Below the pieces are notes generated by a model. It worked only from the letters and a program-made list of their open reading frames with translations, was not told the DNA's origin and did not search any database. From positions 124,001 to 188,000 of the forward strand of contig JAIXMR010000038.1 of the NCBI GenBank assembly GCA_025677835.1: a DNA stretch of 64,000 nucleotides. Direction: 5' to 3'. The position numbers were made by a program, and so were the translations under genes. The DNA comes from Sporodiniella umbellata (taxonomy: Eukaryota; Mucoromycota; Mucoromycetes; Mucorales; Rhizopodaceae). Below are positions 34,805 through 47,552 of the stretch, one piece after another. Every line of letters begins with the position of its first letter. Position 1 is the first letter of the stretch.

Positions 34805-35266
34805 ATGTCAAAGAATCCGATTTGGTCTAAAAGAACAGCACCTTGTACGATATTTTCGACAACTACTTTGTCGCCACGCCAGATAGCCAACAAGGCCTAT
34901 AGTTTGGGCTGCAAAAAACTGGAAAGAGACGACAAACGATGCCAACAAAGGTATCATTTACGGGAAAGAATGTTCCTGTACGACACCATTGCCAAGGCTG
35001 AAGAGGTGCTGAACTCGAGAACCCGCCGGACAAACCGACGTGTGATGGCTGCAGAGGACGAAGAGGAGGACGAAGAATTTTCTCTGCGCCCGGCCACACC
35101 GCTGCGGGAACCCAGCCACCAATCTTCCTTGAGAAAAGAACACAAGGATGAAGACGATATACCCTCATTGACACCTTCCTCATCCAGCTCCACTATGACA
35201 TCGGAACCATCCCTCCCCCTTTTGCATTCAGACTGTACATTAATAAAAAAGGCTATCCTCCTTTAA
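34805..35266 (+). CDS. Small charged protein, unknown
   Basis: 153 residues in a single exon, no family recognised. The N-terminal half is basic and helical (KAYSLGCKKLERDDKR, YHLRERMFLYDTIAKAEEV), followed by an acidic run EDEEEDEEF and a Ser/Pro-rich tail, so most of the protein is probably disordered. Composition and codon use look like real coding sequence rather than chance. The ATG lies in the context AAAGAAATGTC. Its stop codon overlaps that of the convergent Zn2Cys6 gene (positions 35264-35266 and 35263-35265). Confidence 0.65.
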   Translation: MSKNPIWSKRTAPCTIFSTTTLSPRQIANKAYSLGCKKLERDDKRCQQRYHLRERMFLYDTIAKAEEVLNSRTRRTNRRVMAAEDEEEDEEFSLRPATPLREPSHQSSLRKEHKDEDDIPSLTPSSSSSTMTSEPSLPLLHSDCTLIKKAILL

Positions 35267-37084
35267 GCTTTATTTAATATTGACTCGATCTGTTGAACGA
35301 TCTCTTCGTCCTGATCAAACGCCCCTTTAAGTCTATTTACAACGTCCTGGATCAATCGACGGCCTGCCTCGGTCCAGTGCGTATCCTGCGGGCTGTGTCC
35401 CAGGCAAACCGACAGTCGATCGGCTGAGACCATGGACATGTCTAAAAAGGTTGTTTTGGTGTGTGTTTGTTCATCTATGCTCGTAAACGGTCGAAAGAGC
35501 AAGATCTTGACAATATTGTAAACCATGTGCATGTGCATCCCTATCCCTGTCTTTTCTACAGAATCCCAGCGAGCCCAAAGTGGCAGCTCGTTTTCCCAAA
35601 CACCCACATCTTTCACAAGCTCCAACACCTCATCCACGTCAATCTTTCTCTCTGCCACCTCTCCCTCAAACTGATAGAACAGAGTCACCACTTTGTCTAA
35701 CAAAGGCATCAGCTGTGCCTCGCACAACACACCTTCTTCTGCTACATCCCGGCTTTTGGTCCACCGGTTTTCTCTGTAAGGAAACAAGGGTCTTCTGGAC
35801 TGCATCAAAGCCGAATAAGCATCCAGGTAAGCCAGCAGTGGTAAAAACCCCCTTAGCTCAGAACTTGCATACACCATACGCAAGGCGAGTTGGATCCAGA
35901 GATCGTTCTTGGTCTTATTGATCTCTAGATAGTACCATGCCAGCAGCAAGAGACAGCAAAGCACCGGCACAGGAGCCTTTGGGTCGCCTAGCACCACATC
36001 TACCAGACGCAAACTCAAGTCTGATATACACTCTTTCCAGACAAAATCGGACAGCGGCGGCTGGCTGAGTTGGGGCAAAGGCGGGAACAGACAAAGCGAG
36101 CCAATATAAGCTGTCATAATGCAAAGGTCAGAGAGGCCGTCAGATGTGCCTGAGGAAAAGCAGGACTCTAAAAAGGGCTTTAGGTAGAGCATGATCAACA
36201 CAAGTTGGTGCTGTTGACCTTCGAGTTGCTGATAGCGCTGCTGAAGATGCTCGACCATGTGAGCCTTGTGCATCGCCACAAATACCGGCATGATCCCATA
36301 GGTTTTGTATTGCTCTGTCTGAACAGGCTTTGTCATCAACAGTGTCTGGAGCGACAACACAGGCACAGTCACCAGGTAAACATCCTCCTCCAGCTCTTCT
36401 TGTTCCTCTTCGTCTGTCTCCAGATCCCATTGAGCCGGTAGACAATCTTCCCCAAAGTCGCGTGCCATCTGCCGTGAAAGTGACTGAATAAAGCGATGAT
36501 ACTCATACCAGTTACGAGTGACGGCCTGCAAACAGAGCCCTGAAGGCCCAAATGACATGGACCAGCCACCCACCTCTTTAATTCCTATCTCTTCTGGGAT
36601 TTCTGTCTCCTCCTCGGGCTCTGAGACCGGCTCAGGTTCCTGCTCCATATTTTGCATGTATTTTACAAGAAACTCTCCTTCTAGTTCTCTTAGCGAATCG
36701 TATAGAGTCAATACTTTTTGCGATAGATCAGATAGATTCGGTGGTGCATCAGGGTATTCGCACTAACAGGAACAATTAGTACAAGTAATCACTTTAAACA
36801 CGAAAACTCTCATGTTTTAAGCTTGTTGAGCATTTACTGATTGGTTTGACCGAAGACAGCGCGTACAAGTGGGCCTTGTTTTTGAACATCTATAAACATT
36901 TAACAATTGCGATCTTTTTGTGCAAATACTCTCTCACAAAACAACAAAACAAAAAATTGCTCATCCAAACACACATTTACTTTGCTTTTTTTTTTCTACA
37001 TCGAAGGCAACTCAAGTCTTTATTGGCTGAAGATATAGTACAGGGTGAACTTATAGAGGATGATGTTTCATTAGAGTCGGCCAT
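35263..37084 (-). CDS. Zn(II)2Cys6 transcription factor
   Basis: Three exons (36981-37084, 36838-36889, 35263-36762) give 551 residues. The binuclear zinc cluster is rebuilt exactly across two introns: Cys26, Cys29, Cys36, Cys43, Cys46 and Cys53 (C-x2-C-x6-C-x6-C-x2-C-x6-C), with the basic CLRCRKKKAKC. The next segment, CEYPD...LSQKVLTLYDSLRELEGE, is linker and coiled coil. The rest has the character of the fungal-specific transcription factor regulatory domain, including MHMHMVYNIVKILLFRPF. An acidic stretch (DEEEQEELEEDV) may be an activation region. Introns fall inside the zinc cluster, so single-exon reading misses it completely. Target genes are unknown. Confidence 0.9.
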
Positions 37085-37746
37085 GCTTTCAAAAAGAGAG
37101 AAAGAAAGAGAAATGAAAATTATATTCTGTCTGCGTTCTATTTTTCATGTGTCCAGCGCATTGAATTGTTTGTACAACTTTTCTTTTTTTTTTTTTTATG
37201 CCCTGAATTCAGATATGCAAGGGAACAAAAAAAAAAAGAAAAAAAATAAGAAATAATAAGAAAAGCATAGTTTTTATTTCAAAAGCTTGTTGCGTGTATG
37301 TGTTTGTAATAAAGTATAGCTTGCTATATGGAAAATGTACACTTCCTGGACTTACGTAGTTTGCTGTTTTGTTTAAACAATAGAACCGCTTCGTTGAACC
37401 GATCTACTTTCTCCTTCTTTTTACTATCAACTCTGATATTAATTTCAGCTAATATACTTTTTCAGGATAACGAAAAAAACAATTTTAAAAAGAAAACAAC
37501 CCACCCGCGTTATATTATTTATTCAATGAGGTAAGAAATATGTTTAATGAAAATGATCGCCTTACTTAAAATAAGTTTTTTCGCTATTGCTGTTACTTTT
37601 CTTTCTCTTTTCCTTTTATTTCCTTTCCTTTCAGGCTTTGCCGTAAACATTAAAAACCCCTTCCCCTCTCTCTCTCTCTTTTTCTCTCTTCACCTTTCAA
37701 TTGATTTACTACGTTCTTTCTAAAGTTTTTATAAATACGACTTAAA
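37085..37746. other. Divergent promoter region
   Basis: Between the Zn2Cys6 regulator and the ThrE/Prm10-like gene. It contains a CT-rich tract near 37655-37690 typical of fungal promoters and a TATAAATA at 37730 that is too close to the ATG to act in the usual way. No gene is seen. Confidence 0.5.
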
Positions 37747-39676
37747 ATGTCTGTTCAGAAGAGTTCTATGCACCCATTAAGACAGAATTCAGTTGCTAGA
37801 GTCAATCATGATTCTTCTTCTACATCTAGTCTAGGTTCCCAAGCAACAATGACAGACAAGCAGGAGCCTGCCAACACTGTGATCACTATGCCTCCACAGG
37901 TAAGACCCAGCTTGTGGAGGTCAGCAACTTCCCATAATCGGTCTGAGCATGGGTCCAAGGCCAGTTACCGAACAGACTCTTATCATCATTACCTCTCCAG
38001 AGGCAATAGTATTGCCACGGCTATTAGTATGAGACGTGCTGACATCATGGTATCTAGAGACAACCCTCAAAATTTGCATCAAGGCGAGACGAACATAAAC
38101 CGAAGAGAAGATGAAGAACAGCCTGTACCGTCGGTGATGGATATCGATACCTGCCCCACAGAAGAAGAAGATGTGCTTTATGAAAAAAGAAGAGTATCAT
38201 TATTCTCTTGGGTCGCTTGCTTCTTAAATGTGGATGTCCTTGTCATCGTGTGGTATACCTTTAGATTTTAAACAAACTTGTACTCATCTTTTTTTTTTTT
38301 CTTTTTTGTAAAGGACGATATTCTTCAACATACGTCTAGTCTTCTCTCTTTAGATACTTCCTTTTCTTTTTTACCGGACTCTGTTCTCATTACTTTTACT
38401 TATGGCAGTCATTCCGAATCCATCATGGTCAAATCCCCTCAAGGTTATGATACCGGCAAAATAGCCAGTATCAATGATATCATGAATTCATTTTTTAAAG
38501 GCAGGTGGACTTGGATCGATGTCTGGTTTTACTTCACGATGTAGCTACAGCCCCACCTACTTGCGGCCCTTGGGCTACTCTTTTCTTCTTTACAGGCAGT
38601 AGCTTTTGTGCCTCAGCCACCCTTTTTCAAGGTACCTGGGTGGATGCAACCATCAGTGGTGGTATCGGCCTCTTAGTTGCCATTCTCTATTTACTCTCTG
38701 CCCATTTCCCAATTTACGCTCGCATTTTTGAAATCTCAACTTCTATCTTAGTAGCCATTCTCTGTCGCGCTCTTTACCGCTATTGCTGTTTTACTAGCGT
38801 CGCTATGTCGGCTATCTTGATCTTATTACCTGGATACACTATGATTGTTGGCGTGGTAAAATACAAAAGACAGAAAGAAAAATACTTTACATGTACAAAC
38901 AAACGGACTCATTTATTTTATTTGAATAAACTAATCTTCATACAAAAAAATCTTTCTTTTTTTTGTTATACACATACACATACACAAATTCCTCTTCGAC
39001 AACACCAAAAGATAGAGCTATCAGCAAGACAAGTAACTACGGGTATTGTTCGGCTTGTTTATTCTATATTCTATGCATTCCAATTAGCTTATGGTCTACA
39101 GATGGGAAGCAGCGTCTATAGTGCTATTGATCCCAAAGCAGCAGAGTATGGCCTCTGCGATCAACCCACTGTCTCTCCTTGGTTCACTTTCCTTTTGTTG
39201 CCCATCTTTAGCATCACACTTTCTTTATCCTATGGCTCGAGCCGAAAACAATGGATCTCTCAAGGCATTTCTGCTTCTATTGCTTTCTGCATCTCATTTT
39301 TCCTTAGTAAGGTTATACCAGATGGTCAAATTGTCACAAGTATTGCTGCATTTGCAGTTGGCCTGTATTCGAACTTTGCGTTAAAAATTACAGGCGAAGC
39401 GCCCTTAGCCCCTTTATGTGTAGGCGTCACTTTATTGGTCCCAGGAAGTATAGGTAAAAGGAACATCAATACACACAACTCACGCCCTAAACTTTGTCTT
39501 TCTTATAAAAAGGCGTTAGAGGTGCTTACTCTGTTCTACATCAAACAGATACAAGTCACATTGCTTTTCCTCTTCAGATGCTATCTATAGCCCTAGGCTT
39601 ATCTGCTGGTTTGTTTGCCTCTGCTATGATTGTATATCCAGCAGGAAAAAAAAGATCAATGTACATTGCACTATAA
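37747..39676 (+). CDS. ThrE/Prm10-family membrane transporter with two apparent frameshifts
   Basis: Segments 37747-38252, 38314-38855, 39012-39453 and 39513-39676. The family (yeast Prm10, bacterial ThrE) has an N-terminal soluble ThrE domain and about ten transmembrane helices; bacterial members export Thr and Ser. A ~145-residue disordered leader precedes the domain here. Homology continues through HRV-DDILQHTSSLL, FLPDSVLITF, QGYDTGKI, VDLDRCLVLLHDV, RIFEISTSILV, ILILLPGYTMIVGV and SARQVTTGIVRL. Two points break the frame. Near the A6 run at 38183-38188 and near 38491-38505 one extra base is needed to stay in the conserved frame. All splice phases downstream agree. Either sequencing errors in low-complexity runs or a recent pseudogene would explain this. 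Confidence 0.8.
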
Positions 39677-39753
39677 AACTCTCGTTTACCCCTTCCCCCT
39701 CCCTCCCCTCTTTTTTTTCGTTTAGTTATTTATTTATTCTTATTATTTTATTT

Positions 39754-42622
39754 TCACCATGCTTGTGTAATAAAAAGATGATATACTTGAGATTTATATT
39801 CAGGACTAGAGCCCGGTCTACTCACATTAGCCGTCACATGCATTTTAAAAACATTCACCCCCTTATTTAAAGGAGCCACTTTCCATTCGTAGTTTTTCGT
39901 CATAGGATTCAGTTTGAGATTGTTTTGAAAGACAGTGACAGTTAAACGGTTGTTTTCATTCTTCAAAGGTTTCGATAACTCAGCTTGAAGAGTGAATGCC
40001 TTATTTTTAGATGGAACAACTAGACTATGGCCGAGATATTCACCATCAAATTTTTGTTCAAACCCTTCACCAAAGACCCTGAGTTCTTCCAAATATGAGT
40101 CTGTTTTGATTTATGTTAGTGCTAATAATCTTTTTTGTATGCGGATCTTTGCATGCGTACCTCCTGAATCAAAAGCAGCGTAGAATTCTTGAGAAGCTTG
40201 ATTCAATGGCAACTTTGGAGATTCAACAATGTTCTCAACCATGTTAGGAGGTGGAGGGATAATTAAACCTGGATTCATACTAAGAATAGATGGCGAGAAG
40301 TTGACAGATGGTTGAGGAGGAGGCATCAAAAATGAGGGCTGTAAAAAGGATGGTTGTTGCTGTTGTTGTTGTTGCTGTTGTTGAAGCATCAATGGGTGAA
40401 CTATGGGCTGTTGGTATGGGTTGTTGTGATGATCAGGCTCTATGCTTTGCGTTCTGGATTTATTCACCGACAAAAACCGTTTGATTCTACGTTTGTCCTC
40501 ACTCAATGCGTCGACATCAAAGTGACGATTAGCTAAATCTAAGCGCATCACATCATCTTCTTGACTCACAGGCACGCCTAATCTAGCTAAAATACGCTCT
40601 TTGAGCCTATGCAATAAACGCTAAAATATATGTGTGTGTTTATAAGTACGCAATAGAGATATATGGATTATCAGTCTATTTACCAAAAGTAACTTTGCAT
40701 CTCGAAATATACGTGATCCAGGTTCATTGAAACTCATTGCGTTCTCGAATACAAGTTTCATATCGTCCATCCAGGTATAAAGATTATGGTAGCTTCTGCT
40801 TTGCATCTTTTCAGCAACCTCAGACAGAGAGCGTGGATCTTTGATCGTCTTGTAATACTCTGGATACTCTTGACGATCCGGTAGATCCTCAAATAGTTCA
40901 GAATAAAGACGGTTTCTATCAATTGGGATCAGATACATGAATAGGCCTTTTCTAAATGCATGAGCTTACGAGTTATCAGTATGTGTTCTTAATGCATTAA
41001 ATAATTCGATTTCGAAAGCTACGGGATCAAAAGTACTGATATCAATTTCGACAGTAGGTCGCACTGTCAAAGCGTCTGTTTCACTTTTTGGCGGTCTTCC
41101 ACGCCTTTTTCTAATGCTCCCATCAGCTGCTGTCTCATAGACTGGCGCTCTAACTGTTGGATATGCTTGAATTGGTAGAGGTGCAGGGGCGGCATGTGGG
41201 ATAGGTGGTCTCTGCAGTTGAGATGTTGGAGGCTGAAGGATACGTGTTGACGCGGATATGGATGTTGGTACTAATGATGGTGCAGAAACTGATACAGATG
41301 TAGCAATTGAGGTCGGTTTAGACTGTGGAGGGATAGATAATGGTACAGGCGCTATTGTTGGAGGGGAAGGTGTGGATAGCACAGAATCTTTGAAGAGGCC
41401 AATCCACTTAGGATCTTCTTGATCTGATACTAAATCAAATGGCACCTGTCCATGTACGTTTTTTGCTTTTTTATTCGCATTGTATTTTTGTATCAATACT
41501 TTTACTATCTTTTCTTTCTCTCCAAATGCGGCCCATCCCAAAGGCGTAGCCGAATGCCATGTATCGTGTAACTCAAGATCCGCACCCTTTGCAAGCAGCA
41601 TCTCAATAACCTTCAAATCCCCGTTGTAACATGCGGCATGAAGTGGAGACCATGTAAATCTGTCATTAAACATTTCCACAGATGCAAGCTCGTTTAAGTC
41701 TAATGATGAGTCGCTCTCTAATAATTCTATAGCTTTCTTTGTGTCCCTCTTTATAATGGCGTTTATTAATGGTTTTATGTCTGCTGAAACTAAATCAAAG
41801 AGTGAGCCAAATATCAGGAAAGAGGCCTATTTTAGCCTCTTCTTTTTTTTTCTTTTACCTTTTTTGGGTTTGTCAATGGCTTTGAGTCGGATAGTCTTGA
41901 TCTTTCCTACCTGACTAAACGCATCCCCTGGAAGCTTTAGTACAGCTTTCTCTTTAACGCCTTGCCATCCTTTAAAAAATTTCTAATTTTTTTAAAAAAA
42001 AAAAAAGAGTTGTAAGAAAAGCCCAAAGGCAAACAAAACTGTCATTACCTGGATCTTCAAGGCATCGTCATATATTTGAGAACCTTTCATATTATACTTT
42101 TTAGCGTTCGAAATCATTAAGTCTAAATCCGCCTTCATTTGTGATATGTGCTGGTATGCTCTTTTGTCCACTTTAGTCTATTATTTATCATCAGCTATAG
42201 AGCGCGTCGTGTTTGATCTTACTTTAATTGTTTCAAGAGCTATGGGTTGTTTAATAATTTGATAATAATCAGGGTAATCTTTTTTGGAAGGCAATTTCAA
42301 AAAAATAGCAGTGATATCGTAGTCAGGCCTAAAAATGCTATCGTTCAATTTTTATTTAAATCTCGATGGAGAACTTACTCTTCAGGATCTCTATAATTTA
42401 CAACATCCAGATAAAGCTGCTCAAACAGAATTTGAGGATCTTCTTTAATCGTGGCTGTAAGAATAGGTGGTGTGGTTGACTTTGAGAGTTGAGCATTATT
42501 TAATCTTTGGTTTTTCTTTCCCGCTTTTATCATTTAAGTACCTTTTCAATGTCGTCCTTTTTGTTTCTCTTTCGTTCTCTGTAATCTTTTTCTATGGTGT
42601 TATTTCTCTTAGGCCTTTCCAT
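39754..42622 (-). CDS. Bromodomain-ankyrin-AT hook-bromodomain protein (RSC4-like)
   Basis: Nine exons (42542-42622, 42379-42479, 42223-42328, 42049-42177, 41859-41982, 40970-41789, 40684-40915, 40161-40620, 39754-40100) give 799 residues. Order: bromodomain 1 (about 50-140, with the acetyl-lysine Asn region NAKKYN), ankyrin repeats (about 220-300, SPLHAACYNGDLKVIEMLL and ATPLGWAAFGEKEKIV), an AT hook (RKRRGRPPK, about 406-414), bromodomain 2 (about 450-535, NAMSFNEPGSRIF), a Gln run (about 600), and a conserved beta-rich C-terminal domain. Two bromodomains plus such a tail recall Rsc4 of the RSC chromatin remodeller. The ankyrin block between them is unusual. All nine exons keep phase. It converges with the ThrE-like gene over 77 bases. 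Confidence 0.88.
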
Positions 42623-42846
42623 TATGTATATATGTGTGTTTGCTTGTTTGTGTGTATGTGTGGGGTCGTTTTGAAAAAACAATCAGATTATGACAGCGAT
42701 TGATCGTTACTCGTCTTTTTGGTGAGATTTATTTATTTTTATAAGTTTGTTGAACTTTGACTTTCAAAAAAGAAAAAATAAAATAAAGCCTGGCCTTTTT
42801 TAGACACGTAAAAAAATGTTTTAAAAAAAATAATTAGGAAGGAGTT

Positions 42847-45734
42847 TTAATCAACGAGAATGTCCGGTGATAACCAGGTATCAAAGTCCTCAGGTCTGTT
42901 TGGATCTCCAAGAGGACGGAGTGCTGTCAGCTTTAACTTATACTTTCCTTTGGGTAACTTTTTTCCCGACAAGGCAGTACTTTCAAAAGCATAAGGACTA
43001 GCAGGGGTAATAATGTTGGCTTGCGTCTTGCTTTGACGAACAGTGGATGCAGCTGCTTGCTCTGGCGTATCAAGTACATCTCCGTGCCACGACAAAACAT
43101 AGACATCATTTGGATCATCTGCCACGTTTCTACCAGCAAAAGTAATAAATCCGTCAGGTATAAATCCATAGGTTTTTTCTGGTGTAATTGTATCCACTGC
43201 AGTTATAGTAACCATAGGTGAGGACTCGGCCAATTGAAAAGCAACAATAGCAGGTGATAGGATATTAACTCTTGGACTGAGCAGGCGAGGCATGGTCGCA
43301 TTGTTAACCAAAACTGGAAGCTCGGAAAAGTTGGAAGTAAATCCAGCATAGGGTATATATTTTTCGTCGCCCTCCCCTTTTGAAATAACAATATATCCGG
43401 AATAAATTGATGGCTGTTCTACATTTTCTGGAGGGAGGATACGGATCGAGATTGTAACCTGTTGGTTGGCCTCGACATACACTTCTGACTCTACTATTTC
43501 CACATCAGCGCTCACAAGTTGGTCTAAGAGAGGAATCGGCTTTTTTAACACTTTGTTGTTTTCTAAAGCCTGTACAGTGACAGCAGGTTGATGAGTAATT
43601 GTATACTCGGCATCTAAACGTCCATTATTTATAATAGTTAGAAAATAAGCATCATTTTCTGCTCCATGACTAGGATCGCTCAAACGAATCTGTTCAGGCT
43701 GAATTAGAGTGTCTGAGCTTATAGCTTTGTATGCATCGATAACACCTGCTCCCTGTCTGGCAACTGAGTCAATCTCTTGAGACCCAAAAAGATTAGTAGG
43801 GTGGCCATTGTTTAACATTAGTGTACGAAGCTCTTCGATTCCAATACTACGATGACCTCCCCTTCCTTGTTGCAATAAAGCCACCGAACCGGCAACAAAT
43901 GGTGTTGCCATGCTAGTTCCGCTTAACGTAGCATAGCTTCCTAAAGCCACAGGGTATCTATGAATTATTTAAGTACACTACTATCAATAATTGATCTTAC
44001 GTTGAATAAATTTGACCACCGGGGGCGCTAAGGTCCGGTTTCATACTTAAATCTGGCCCCAATCCCCAAGAACTGAATGAGCTTATAGTTCCTATTAGAG
44101 AGCGTCATTATACCTATTTAGGGTAGCGATTCTCAACCGCTTACCTGCTGTGGGTATCTTGAAACTTTGGTCGTTTTGAAAAAATTTGACTTTTGATTCC
44201 CTTTGAAGATAGTCAAACAGTTTACGCCCATCTTCTTGAGAAATACCCCCAATGTCTATAGTAACATGACCTTCAGGTGCAGAAGGTGTTAATGCTCCAG
44301 GTACATTATTATAGAATACCACACCAACAGCGCCTGCATTTTGAGCATTTAGAACCTAAAAATAGTTCAGCAAAAACGCAGTTTTGAGGTCTTTATACCT
44401 TTTGAGAAAACAAACACCCACCGCGGGCAATAAGTACAATTTTTCTCTTTACATCCCTATATATAGAGTTGCATGCATCGTTTTCTGATAAAAAATGGTC
44501 AGAAGAGGTCACCATATGTCCAGATGTATGACCGAATGTTTTTCCTGATGCAGTAAGATATGCCAGCGACAATGAGCCTGCCTGAAGGACATGAGAAAGC
44601 ACATAATCGTTATCTACGCTGGCCACCGAAAGAGCGTGCCTTCCTAGAGAGGGAGTTCCAACTTCAAATATTCCTCTATCGCCTTCATTTCCAGCAGCTG
44701 CACAAACAATCATTCCTCTTAAAGATAATTCATCAGCTAACATAGAGGTTGGAGATTCTGGCCACCCGCTATCTCCTAGAGAAAGATTGATTATATCCAT
44801 ACCATCCATAAAGGCTGCCTCCATCGCTTTCATAATTATATCAGAGGAGCTGCCACCACTACATCCAAAAATTCGATATGCACCCAAAGTAGCTAAAAAA
44901 GAAGTGAGTTAAACGACAAAAATTAAAACAAGACAAATCTTCCAGTCATTTTTACCTTCTGGGGCAACGCCTGTAAAATTGTGCACTTGATCCTGAGCTC
45001 CAATAATACCAGCAACATGAGTTCCATGACCATTGCAAGTGTCTTGAGGATCACTGTCTGGTGTTGGCTTGTTATCCCCAGTATATGTGTCACCTACAAA
45101 ATCGTAACCGTAGGCTATACGACAGCCAGGTCCAAAACAACCTCCCAAAGCAGGATGTGTATAGTCCACACCAGTATCTATTATTCCTATTTTGATCCCC
45201 TTTCCTGTTAATCTGTATATAGTCATTAGTTCTATTTATATAGCACATATTATAGCTATTGTCTGCAAAACCAAAAAAAAAGATGCATCAATGTGTTACC
45301 CTAGTTTGTTTCGAATCTTGTTGATTCCAGATTTATCATAGTAATTAAATAAAGATTCAGTCCTTTCGCTAGATTCATACACCTCTGGTTTTGAAACAGT
45401 ATTCTAGAGACAGATTTAGGTATACATATAAAAAGAAGCAACCGGTCTCCAAAAACCTTACCACTGGCCAAATGCTTTTTACGCCTTTCGCGTTGTCAAA
45501 AAACAACTTCGAATCCTTAGCTGTCTCGAACTCCACAGACACTGCAGAAATCAATTGGTATTCGTGACGAATATTATATTGAATGCCAAGATCGTTAAGA
45601 CTGTTATAGAAGTTTGATCTTTTGATATGTCGTTTAGCAAGGTTCGACTTTTCAAATTCGACAATAAAAACATTCGGTATAAAAGCAGCTGACACTAATG
45701 ATACTAGAAAAATAACACAAAACAATGAATACAT
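42847..45734 (-). CDS. Secreted subtilisin-like serine protease (S8)
   Basis: Seven exons (45462-45734, 45300-45403, 44956-45212, 44399-44892, 44145-44355, 44001-44091, 42847-43957) give 846 residues. A signal peptide ([16 protein letters not shown]) and an I9-type propeptide precede the catalytic domain. The triad is complete: Asp138 in GIIDTGVD, His188 in GHGTHVAGI and Ser492 in [12 protein letters not shown] protease-associated (PA) domain is inserted between His and Ser (GGCLFSQK through [11 protein letters not shown]). A ~330-residue C-terminal part with beta character follows, as in large Vpr/C5a-peptidase-like fungal subtilases. It would degrade protein outside the cell or at the wall. 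No C-terminal anchor is seen. Confidence 0.94.
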
Positions 45735-45922
45735 TGTTTAGGAGATTTTTTTTTTTTTTTTTTTGAAAAGAAAAGGGAAGATAAAGAGAAAAAAGTTCAA
45801 GACATTGCTATTATAAAGCTATTTTGATTCGAACAATAACACTTGATGTCATTTTCTTCAACCAGAAAAAAAAAAGCAAAACTAATTGAGTATAACAAGC
45901 AATTCTGCTTAAGGGTATTGTT

Positions 45923-46829
45923 TTAATCTTTGGGCATAAACTTCGCGTAGTAATCTTTTGTCTTGTTCTCATATAGCTCTTGTGTACATTCTGGTAACTC
46001 ATCTTGATATTTTCCTATTGTCGGTCAAAACCTTAATAAGACACGAAAAGCATCTACGACATATTAATATATACCAGGGGATCCACTATAAACACTAAAC
46101 GAAGGTACAACAGTATTAGGTGCAATGATGGTATTGTCCAATATACAGCAGCAGTCTTTAATGATAGCAAAACGGCCCTATTTAAAACAGTGATTGGCTT
46201 TTTCATTTTTCTAAAATAGCATCACCGATGATTTACAATAATGCAGTTCCTTCCGATGTTAACGTGGGATCCTATAGTAGCAGCCTCCACGATACTTCCT
46301 TCGCCAATAGTGACATGATCCCCGATTTTCATAGGATAATAGCTAAAGATACTTTTGGTATACGTCAGGTCTTGCTTTACAAAAACCAAGGATAAAAATT
46401 TAAGACTAAGGCGTCTCTTCTTACCCTTTGTAGGTCTTATAAGGTGGTCTAATTACTGATTTTTGTGAAAGTAAGCAGTATCTTCCAATGGCGATTACTA
46501 CAGCATGTCCTCCGCCGGTACGTCGAAGATCTCCTCGAATTACGCAATCGGTTTGAATAATAGTCTATACAACGAAAAGTGAATCCTCTTTTTCTTGTTT
46601 CATTTCTTTGGTCACGATTTACTTTTCCCCCCAGAATGATATTCTGGCTTCCACAGATAATCGACTTTCTGCTCACTTTATTTCCGGTGTCCTAATTTGA
46701 CACAAACGCACGAAGACGCACACATGTGCAATTGAAAGTTGGAATCGCAATAAAGTATACATCAGAACCTTTTTTTCTTACTGTCTCAATGTATTCCGAA
46801 CGATTATAGTGTTTAGCAAGCACTTCCAT
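45923..46829 (-). CDS. DCTN5: Dynactin subunit 5 (p25)
   Basis: Six exons (46782-46829, 46623-46691, 46425-46564, 46237-46351, 46075-46177, 45923-46014) give 188 residues; animal p25 has about 182. Dynactin p25 sits in the pointed-end complex and helps dynein pick up early endosomes in fungi. The sequence follows the family throughout: EYIETDTGNKVSRKS, ICGSQNIILGGK, VIRGDLRR, LLSQKSVIRPPY, IGDHVTIGEGSIVEAA, IGSHVNIGRN, KDCCCILDNT and PELPECTQEL-type ending (DELPECTQELYENK). The I-G-x-x-V spacing is the left-handed beta-helix hexapeptide pattern. Exons are short, so no single open frame shows the protein. Confidence 0.95.
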
Positions 46830-47552
46830 AATAAAAGATAGAAAGGGGCAAAAAAAAACCAAAAAAAAAAAAAAAAAAAAGATTAAAATTTTGACAAACA
46901 CCAAGAAAAAATCAAAAATATATAGAAACCTCAAATACCCCTCTTTAAAAAAACAGCTAATTATCCTTTCTGTTCTTTTATAAGAATTGCTTTTTTTACG
47001 GTAAACCTCTTTAGCACTTTTGATTACCCATCATAATTTTTTTAAGAAATAGAAAAAGACGGTGGCAATGTGATTGAAAAACATTGAGCTGAGACCTTTT
47101 CTTTGGGTGTGTTAATTAGTAAAAGCACCTCGTTTTTTATTTTATTTTATTTTTTTGAAAAAGCCAAAGTTAGAACTTTCAATAAGTTATTGAGCAGATA
47201 AATTATATAGGTGTATACTGTAACCACTTAGTTACACGTTGTCACAATCCGACAAAAAAAACACAAGGTAGAAAACAATCAAATAAATCTGGTTCACCAA
47301 CTTTCATTTCATTTTGTCAATAATTTCCGAACACTGTATCTTGGACATTCTTTTGTTTTTTTTTTTTAAAAAAAAAAGAAAGCAAGTTTCTATTTGCTTC
47401 CTTGTTACACTCCGAATGTCAATCGTTATTTGATTTATTAATAAATGCCTCGTTTTCTATGCTTATGATCTTTTACTTTTTTTTTTTTGTTAAACAGTTT
47501 CAACACTGGTAGCTAATATTAGAAACAAACAGACGAGTGCACAATATACAGT
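46830..47552. other. Spacer between dynactin p25 and F-box genes
   Basis: Promoter of dynactin p25 and 3' flank of the F-box gene. It contains a long A run near 46860-46880 and a TTTT/AAAA tract near 47355. No gene is seen. Confidence 0.6.

Noticed and set aside
38505..38855. Removing the first frameshift region by an intron
   Set aside because: Any GT-AG pair that restores the frame deletes segments clearly conserved in the ThrE domain.
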